Source of the DNA: Cristatella mucedo
Taxonomy: Eukaryota > Bryozoa > Phylactolaemata > Cristatellidae
Direction of reading: 5' to 3'
Length of the DNA stretch: 64,000 nt
Assembly (NCBI GenBank): GCA_009760855.2
Contig: WPIO01000016.1
Location: 1,409,001-1,473,000, forward strand
A program made the translations under genes and the position numbers. This document shows, piece by piece, positions 57,796-64,000 of this stretch; position 1 is the first letter of the stretch; each line of letters opens with the position of its first letter. The notes under the pieces are model-generated. The model saw nothing but the letters and a program-made list of their open reading frames with translations, was not told the DNA's origin and made no database searches.

Positions 57796-58515
57796 GCTGT
57801 ATATGCTGTGGTCGGGTTATTCACAGGCAAACTGTTGTATGGAACTTGGTTCTTGATCCCAAAACGAATGAAGGTAAACAAGATGGCGTCAGCGCCCTAT
57901 TTTCAGCTGTAGTGCGGGGTCACCTCCGATGACCCGAAGAGCGGCGGCGCGTGCAGTTGCAGTTGATTGTTTAGCAAGCCATATTTTCTCAAATTTTTGT
58001 CTGAATCTCGATTTCTGTGAGGCTCGTCCAGCATCTGTTAAGCAGCTTGCGGCGTCCCGACTGTCGCGTGGCCGCCCGGCTCCCGCGAGTGGAACTCGTG
58101 AGCCTGCGGGACTGTCAGGCGGGGTTCGCAACGGGTGCAACGACGTTCCAGGAGTCTGCGAGGAACACTCATTTGTCTTTCCCCCAATGTCGGCCGTGCA
58201 CTCGAGGTAGTTAGGATGATACAAAGCGGCGTCGATGTAAGCCAAGATTGGTTCGATCACTTGTTGCCAGCGTTCAGGATTTTTTGCTGCCTATGCTTGA
58301 CGACAAAAACCGGTGCGTCAGAGGACTTGCATTGTATTAGCGCCGATAAAGGACCGTAAGGGAGGGGGGATCAAGGCTAACCCGAAATCGCCTGAGGAGT
58401 TGGTGTTCGAGACCAAGTCCACATCCAGGACCTCACCAAAAAAGTCAGTTTTTATGTGCGATGGAATACTTATCTATTGACTAGTGAGTGTTATATTAGG
58501 CTTTTTATTTCTCAG
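57282..58515. promoter_or_regulatory. shared divergent promoter region, MRPS18B and PPP1R10
   Basis: The two start codons (57281 minus, 58522 plus) are 1.24 kb apart. 57.9-58.2 kb is GC-richer with many CG, a likely site of the PPP1R10 5' UTR exon. Its PPP1R10 donor could not be fixed. Open frames here are probably UTR or shadows. Confidence 0.55.
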
Positions 58516-58610
58516 GGTACCATGAGACCGGAGGAAATATTGGAGACGGTGTCATGTTATCTAGGCGAAGGTGGTGACATAAAAGAAGCCGAGACTGAAA
58601 ACCTCGTCAA
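58516..58610 (+). CDS. PPP1R10: PPP1R10 first coding exon
   Basis: The acceptor is TTTTTATTTCTCAG ending at 58515; the ATG is six bases into the exon. With donor GTACGA at 58611 it ends in phase 2, giving ..ENLVK|FLVAGG. The frame stays open to 58710 (VGMKRLALEAV, LQLLMNW), which also resembles the human segment LMKEARKMVS..LNILLQ, so the true exon may be longer. Confidence 0.75.
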
Positions 58611-59161
58611 GTACGAATTCGTTGGGATGAAGCGCTTGGCGTTGGAAGCAGTGCCATTGCAATTGCTAATGAACTGGACTGACCATTTTCTTCAAATTGT
58701 AGTTACTTAAAACAGACTTCGCACGAACCTGTAGTTCAGTGTACTTTTATGAACATAATCCGGGCCACTACAAAGCACGTAGTGTTATCTAAGTAAGTGC
58801 ATTTCGATTTCCCTGTACGTGTGCCATGTGCCAGTGCTAGCTGCTTGCTTCAGGCGATCGAGCTCGTCCTGAGCTGCTACAGCTGATGGCACTGCTCTCG
58901 TCGTCTTCAAGGGTCTTAAGGATTCTTGGAAATGGAGCAGGTGTGGCTCGGTCTGTTGATCCTGTGCTCTTTGCAGATTCCTTGTGGCCGGTGGGTGGGG
59001 AGTTCTGCACAATTGGCTTGTCAAGTATAACGATGAGAGCAACTCCTCACTTCTATATGAGCTGCTCCAAGTGTATCGAGTCCTACCGGTCGACACTGCC
59101 TTGCTTAGGGCTAATGACGCAGCCAAGTTAATTAAATCTCTTCGCCGATCGCCAGACGAAA
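58516..59161 (+). CDS. PPP1R10: PNUTS/PPP1R10, N-terminal exons (partial)
   Basis: PNUTS is a nuclear scaffold that targets protein phosphatase 1 (with WDR82 and TOX4) to RNA polymerase II and telomeric proteins. Its N-terminus is a TFIIS N-terminal/LW-type helical domain. The start ATG at 58522 opens MRPEEILETVSCYLGEGGD, resembling IDPKELLKGLDSFLNRDGE of human PPP1R10. The second exon (58977-59161) reads FLVAGGWGVLHNWLVKYN, SSLLYELLQVYRVLPVDT and NDAAKLIKSL, against FIDVGGYKLLNNWL, LLQQILLTLQHLPLTVD and NNTAKLVKQL. The PP1-binding motif, Gly/His-rich region and C3H zinc finger were not found before the right edge. The join between the two exons is uncertain. Confidence 0.87.
58977..59161 (+). 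CDS. PPP1R10: PPP1R10 second coding exon (LW/TFIIS-N domain)
   Basis: Acceptor CTCTTTGCAG, donor GTAAGT at 59162, 61 full codons. The VLHNWL and AAKLIKSL blocks are diagnostic of this domain, and the VAGGW context places it in PNUTS rather than TFIIS or elongin A. The next exon (RKLAS..W block) was not found. Confidence 0.9.
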
Positions 59162-59480
59162 GTAAGTGTGCCAGTAGGCTTGTGGTGCATTGTCGACAGC
59201 CTTAAGTGTTTCGGGTGCCTGGCCACATTCATGTTGTGCATGCCTGCACCTGCCCTGCCTGTTGTTAGCACCAAGCACGGCTGTACTGTGTAGCCGTAGG
59301 AGTTTCTTGACACTTGGAGGAATGAAGGCAATCGAAGAAACCTTTTCTATGTTTACTGTCATGCATGTGCTCCACATAATTGAAGTGCATGCTTTGCCAA
59401 CGATATGTCGAGCTCTTTTTCGAGGTCAGCTATGTAGAATACAGCTAGTGACCAAAGTGTATGCACATGATGGATAATGG
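59162..59480 (+). other. PPP1R10 intron
   Basis: No phase-compatible exon of the family recognised. Confidence 0.45.
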
Positions 59481-59489
59481 AATGATATT

Positions 59490-59860
59490 TTGACCTGTTA
59501 TTCTGCCGAAACAAAACACGATCGAATGGTGAGTGGTATCATGCTTGATAAACAACATGAATAACATGGTTAGGGGTGACATGCACAGGGTCAGCATGCA
59601 AATGTGGTTAGTGGCAGCATGCAACAGTGTCAGCACACGCAAGCACAAAGGACGAATCACAAGGAACCCACTAAATGCTGTCATAAATAGGTGTTTTTAA
59701 TTTCTTTTTAAACGTGGTCAAGTAAGGGGATGTCGTGACGGAAGTAATGTCAGCACCATCATTATATTGCCCATGAGTAGTTAAAATCACCCTTTCCACG
59801 ACCCAAGACGGAGTTTGAGACTGGGTGGAAGCCGGCCACACGACCAGTCGTTCCTCCATG
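59490..59860 (-). repeat. LINE-B 3' part
   Basis: ATCGAATGGTGAGTGGTATC, GGGGTGACATGCACAGGGTC and GTGGTCAAGTAAGGGGATGT, without the terminal hairpin. Confidence 0.85.
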
Positions 59861-60164
59861 AACATTGACTTGAGTAGTGGTTGGTCGTGGTCTGTCGATA
59901 GTGAACCATGTTAAAATGATAAGGTAGATGGTCACTGGACTGCTTTTACAGTGCCCTTGTTGGTATTGTCAGTGAACAAGATATCTCGTGTTTCACCCGG
60001 GAAGGGTTATGCCCACTTGATGCTGGCCGATGGCTTTTCACATAGCACACAATAATAAAGTATGAGTTTCTATGCACTGAATACCAAATGTATGCTACCG
60101 TCTTCCATACGTAGACAGTTATTTACTGCAAATAATTTAAATGGTCCATCCATGGTTGTTAATA

Positions 60165-60295
60165 GCCTTTTATATATAGCAGCAGGAGTCTTAATGGCTA
60201 TCACCACCTCTTGCAGTGGACAATAAAGGATCGCCCAGTGCAGGACTCGAACCCACGATCGGGGTCGTGAAGAGCTAGCACCTTACCTCCTGGGT
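60165..60295 (-). repeat. SINE1, decayed
   Basis: AGGACTCGAACCCACGATC retains the B box (plus-strand reading); the palindrome has lost bases and the 5' end is unclear. Confidence 0.7.
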
Positions 60296-60369
60296 ATAGA
60301 CCCGACTATTTTTTCGCTATGGCATCGAGTTCGTCAACCTCTTTCAAGTCGCAGATGTAATATTATCCC

Positions 60370-61345
60370 AATAATAATAATAATACATTTGTATCGCACC
60401 CTCAGATAATGGAATCTCTTTTTAGGCACTACAGATGCTGTAAAGAAAGCGCGACCAAGTGATCAGTGGTAACGTTCGGTAACATCAAGCATAATATTGT
60501 ATTTTGTTGGATTTGACATGCAGAAGTTCAAGATGTAGATATGGCTAGTAGTAACCGGCACAATGTCAGCAGACATAAGCACATAAAAAGATGAACCACA
60601 AAGACCCACTAAATGCTGTAATAAACAGGTGTTTAAACTTCTTTTTAAATGCTAAGTCAAGGGATGTCATGACGTCAATTGTGAGTGAGTTCCAGGCATT
60701 GGGAGCATATGAACTGACGGCACGGTCTCCGCAAAGGTTTTGAGGTTCATGTGAGGTATAGCTAAGCGATCTGAGTCAGAACAGCGGGTTTTTACGATGC
60801 TTCGCAAGGTGGGGGAGTAGTTCTGATAAGTATGCTGGAGCCAGAGAATGAAAGGATCTAAAAGTGAGTTTGACAGCACCTTGGAAGTCAATGCGCTTCG
60901 GGATTGGGAGCCACTGCTGGTCGGTGAGAAGTGGTTTGATGTAGCAACTGCAACACTCAACGACAGATAAGCCTGTATACAGTTTTTCACCGACTGTAGG
61001 CATGGGCAGGTCGGTAATCACCAAGCAGTGAGTTTTAGTAGTCGAGACAGGAGGTTGCAAATGCATGGACCAATTTGGATGTAGTATCCCTGTCTAAGCA
61101 AGCCCGAATTTTAGCAATGTTATGCAACTGGAAATAGGCAGACGACTGTGGAGCTGATGTGATCATCTAGTGAAGGGTCACGTTGGAACTGGATGCCTAG
61201 ATTTCATGTAGACGGAACAGATATGCTGGGGGAGCCGATTTTGAGTGATAATCTTTCCAGTTTCCGAGTCACATTTGGCTTGCCCATGACTAGTAAGTTG
61301 ATTGTATCGTTGAACTTAACTGCAGCCGGCTTAACAGCTTACCGC
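60370..61345 (-). repeat. LINE-B, 3' kilobase
   Basis: The tail is at 60370-60440. Minus-strand remnants are LTDQQWLPIPKRIDFQGAVK, FRSFHSLAPAYLSELLPHL and, near 61200-61340, the AAVKFNDTINLLVMGKP region. Confidence 0.9.
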
Positions 61346-61369
61346 AGGGGCGCAGAATCGGATGTTATG

Positions 61370-61520
61370 TCGGTGTAGTCCAACCTATCCCAAACGTGCT
61401 CCATGGGATTTAGGTCGGGCAAATGGCTCGGCCAAATCCTGATAGTTGCTTTTGTGAAAAGCCTGGGTTTTTTCTGGCTGCTCTGGGTCATTGTGTTGCC
61501 AAACATAATCGTCTCCCCCA
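61370..61520 (-). mobile_element. Tc1/mariner transposase fragment
   Basis: The minus strand reads FGNTMTQSSQKKP and then IWPSHLPDLNPMEHVWDRL, matching the conserved WPSQSPDLNPIEHVW block. It differs from the other two Tc1 fragments. Confidence 0.9.
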
Positions 61521-61529
61521 GAGCTCAAA

Positions 61530-62000
61530 CACTTGAAATCCTAGCATTTTTTTTACCAGACCGATTTACAAGGTTTGTCTACTAGTTCATTAATACCTGA
61601 TTAGGCGGTACATGCTTTAATTGTTTTTACATTATATGACTTTGGCATGAGAGTACAAATGTATGCTCTAACTGACTAACTGACCCAGCTCTGCCGGTCC
61701 TTCTACCTTTACCAATGTGTTGCTGCCAGATATGTCAGCATCCATGGATAGGCAGTCATAAAAAAAAGATGACTTGGCAAGCACCTGTTTGCATTCTGAG
61801 CCTGAACTGAGTGCATAGCCCGTTTACTCTGCAGCAATGCATGTTGGTTGTCCAGCATCATCTAAAACTCATTAGTGAAGGGCAGCAGCAATGCTACAAT
61901 TGGAAGCTGATGTACTAATTATTCCATACAATCAAGTAGAGCAAAAGTAAAGATCGGCTCATTCAACAGCCGAATGTAATGTAGCAGCAGAGGAGCCGTA
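61530..62000. other. no recognised feature
   Basis: AT-leaning sequence; a SINE1-like scrap lies at 61955-62000. Confidence 0.45.
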
Positions 62001-62004
62001 GCGG

Positions 62005-62400
62005 ATGATGATAATGTATCTCCGTCTGTAACTCCACAAAGTCATAAAGACCATAGGGTGTTATGCTGGAGTTTTGAATAGCGCGCACACAGCCTAAGCG
62101 GCTTTCGGTACGCATTCGGTAGCCAACAGACTTCGTCTCACGCAACAAAGAGAAAGTGGGAAGCGTACGTAGCAGAGTCAGGAGAGCAGTTGAGGTAGTG
62201 AGTAGCATAGAAGTAGCAGCTCAGGACTGCTGAAAAGGATGTGCCATAGTCGGCAGTATGAGAGTAGATGTTGTTGCGTAAGAATTGTGGATGCGAGTTC
62301 CACAGCCCAGGACCTGCAGAGCTAAAGCTTCTGTTGCCAAAGGTCTTTAAGTGGAGGAATGGGACAGCTAATTTATTGTCCACACAATAAATTAGCTGCT
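62005..62400 (-). repeat. LINE-A 3' end
   Basis: ATAATGTATCTCCGTCTGTA, GCCTAAGCGGCTTTCGGTAC and the complement of [19 protein letters not shown]. It ends at a short duplication of AATAAATTAGCTG. Confidence 0.9.
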
Positions 62401-62489
62401 CTCATCGCACCCCACCCCTCCCCCCTGCTACTATGGACAATGAAGGATTGACTTCTGTAGTACTCAAACCCGTGACCTGGGGCACGAAT

Positions 62490-63315
62490 GCATCTGCACG
62501 AAATGTAGGTGTCCTGTTTCAATGTGACGTTTCACCAGATGACCACATCAGCTCCACAGTCAAGTCTGCCTACTTTCAGCTGCGTGACAATTGCTAAAAT
62601 TCCTGCTTCCTTTGACTGGTATGCTACATCTAAATTAGTCCATGCATTGGTGACACCCTGTTTCGACTTCCGTAGCTAACTGCTGGTCTACCGGCCTGTG
62701 CAATCAGGCGCTTGCAGTTGGTGAAAAACTCCGAAGCAAGGTTTGTCTGTGGTGATCGGCGCAGATGCCACATCACACCACTTCTCGCCGACCTGCACTG
62801 GCCCCCCCACCTCAATCAGCGTATCAACTTCAAGGTTCCGTCACTTCCATTTAGGTCCATTCACTCTTGCTCCAGCCTGCCTATCAGTCTACTCCCCCAC
62901 CAGGCTAGGCATTGCACCACCCGCTTTACTGTTTAGCTATGACTCGAACCAACTCAAATCCTTTGGAGATCGTGCCTTCAGTTGGAATGGTCCCAAAGCC
63001 TGGAATTCACTTCCGACTGGTGTCACGACATCCCCTGACTTAAACACTTTTAAAAAGAAGCTAAAACCTCATTTATTTATCACAGCATGTAGTGGGTCCT
63101 TGTGCACTTAGGTGTGCTGACACTGCATGCTGTCACTATCCACACTTACATGTCGACCCTGTGCATGTCACCTCTGACCATGTTATGCTTGTTGAAATTA
63201 GGCCTGTCACCACTAATCATTTGATCATGCTTCATTTGCAGCTATTATAAAGTGCCTAGAAAGAGATTTAAGTTCTGTGATGGCACATTATTTATCATTT
63301 TGTAAATGTATTATT
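62490..63315 (+). repeat. LINE-B, 3' part with tail
   Basis: 62712-63111 reads QLVKNSEARFVCG, LADLHWPPHLNQRINFKV, KSFGDRAFSWNGPKAWNSLP and SPDLNTFKKKLKPHLF across one frameshift. The tail at 63180-63315 has AAAGTGCCTAGAAAGAGATT and ATTATT. Confidence 0.92.
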
Positions 63316-63860
63316 ATCCCTCCCCTCCAAAGCAGTGCACTACTGGGTTGCTGATTTTAATCGTGATTAAATGGCTATGTTGACAGTAACTTATCGAAAG
63401 TTTTTCAACTGTTCTTGGGGTCTCCTGTGAAGTGGCATTGTATCGTGCATCGTGAATTGACTGAATAGGTTGTTTAAATGCGAATGTTTGTGTAGCATAA
63501 GTAAGGAGTGGCGCTTAAACTATGTACATTTTGCGGTGTGTATATGAGTTCGTAGGCAGAATTAAACGTTACCCATGCATGCACATTTTTTTGACAGAAT
63601 CTTATTTCATAAGTGGCTCTTTCTTAAAACGGCTGCACGATTGCTGAAATTGTGCGGTGAATGTTGTGTTGTGTGGCGTGTGTATGCAATGCACACTGTG
63701 TACAACGTTGCATGCACGCATGCCCAATGTCGTGTTTACAATGTTGCATTTGTACCGTATTGATCGCGCACAGCATTGCTCGTTTGTGCAGTGCTGTGCT
63801 TGATACCGACGGGCAGCCTAGCTGCGCGTTGCTTAGTCGCCCAGCTCGTGCCTCTCCCAG
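63316..63860. other. no recognised feature
   Basis: Unique sequence with TG/CA-rich patches (GTTGTGTTGTGTGGCGTGTG near 63664). Confidence 0.45.
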
Positions 63861-63862
63861 CG

Positions 63863-63907
63863 ACTCGCTCTCTCTCGCTCTCTCTCGCTCTCTCTCGCTC
63901 TCTCTCG

Positions 63908-63965
<58 letters not shown>

Positions 63966-64000
63966 CTCTCTCGCTCTCTCTCTCTCTCGCTCTCTCTCTC
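63863..64000. repeat. (CT)n with CTCTCTCTCG units
   Basis: An array of CTCTCTCGCT units passing into pure CT and back, running off the right edge. Confidence 0.97.

Overview
The window is nuclear DNA of an animal. It carries spliced genes with GT/AG introns of up to 17 kb, tRNA-derived SINEs, CR1/L2-like LINE fragments, Tc1 and pogo-like DNA transposon remnants, and many microsatellites. No prokaryotic or organellar features were seen. Four conserved genes were recovered by following conserved protein blocks through phase-consistent splice sites, although none appears as one long reading frame. The species cannot be fixed from this sequence; one CIP4/FBP17/TOCA-type gene in this linkage fits a non-vertebrate animal.

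Layout. (1) 1-22636, minus: an F-BAR gene of the CIP4/FBP17/TOCA-1 family. Exon 1 (MSWGVDLW) lies in a GC-rich promoter at 22.6 kb, a 17-kb first intron is packed with repeats, and exons 2-6 lie between 5.5 and 0.6 kb. The gene runs off the left edge. (2) 32515-36124, minus: POLR1H (RPA12/ZNRD1), the RNA polymerase I subunit with two zinc ribbons; only a very short last exon is missing. (3) 43315-57281, minus: MRPS18B (mS40), complete in seven exons, 267 codons. (4) 58516 onward, plus: PPP1R10 (PNUTS), head to head with MRPS18B. Two N-terminal exons are visible and the rest was not found in the window. A weaker plus-strand candidate gene may lie antisense to the MRPS18B 5' end.

The linkage is the main point. 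From general knowledge, human POLR1H, MRPS18B and PPP1R10 lie in the MHC class I region (6p22-p21), with MRPS18B and PPP1R10 also divergent neighbours. The three human relatives of the F-BAR gene (FNBP1L 1p22, FNBP1 9q34, TRIP10 19p13) lie on the other three MHC-paralogous regions. The window therefore looks like a piece of the pre-duplication 'proto-MHC'.

The rest is repeats. SINE1 has a GGTTCGAATCC B box and a palindrome in front of it. SINE2 has a GGGCTCGAGCCC-type B box and a tail resembling that of LINE-B. LINE-A has a YADD reverse transcriptase and ends in ACATT/ATGT repeats. LINE-B ends in a stem-loop (AAAGCGCC...GGCGCTTT) followed by ATT repeats. Two minisatellites (45 bp and 57 bp units), several polypurine tracts and two clusters of near-perfect hairpins stand out. 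The genes have basic cellular roles (membrane curvature and actin, Pol I transcription, mitochondrial translation, PP1 targeting in the nucleus) and do not form one pathway; what links them is shared chromosomal ancestry.
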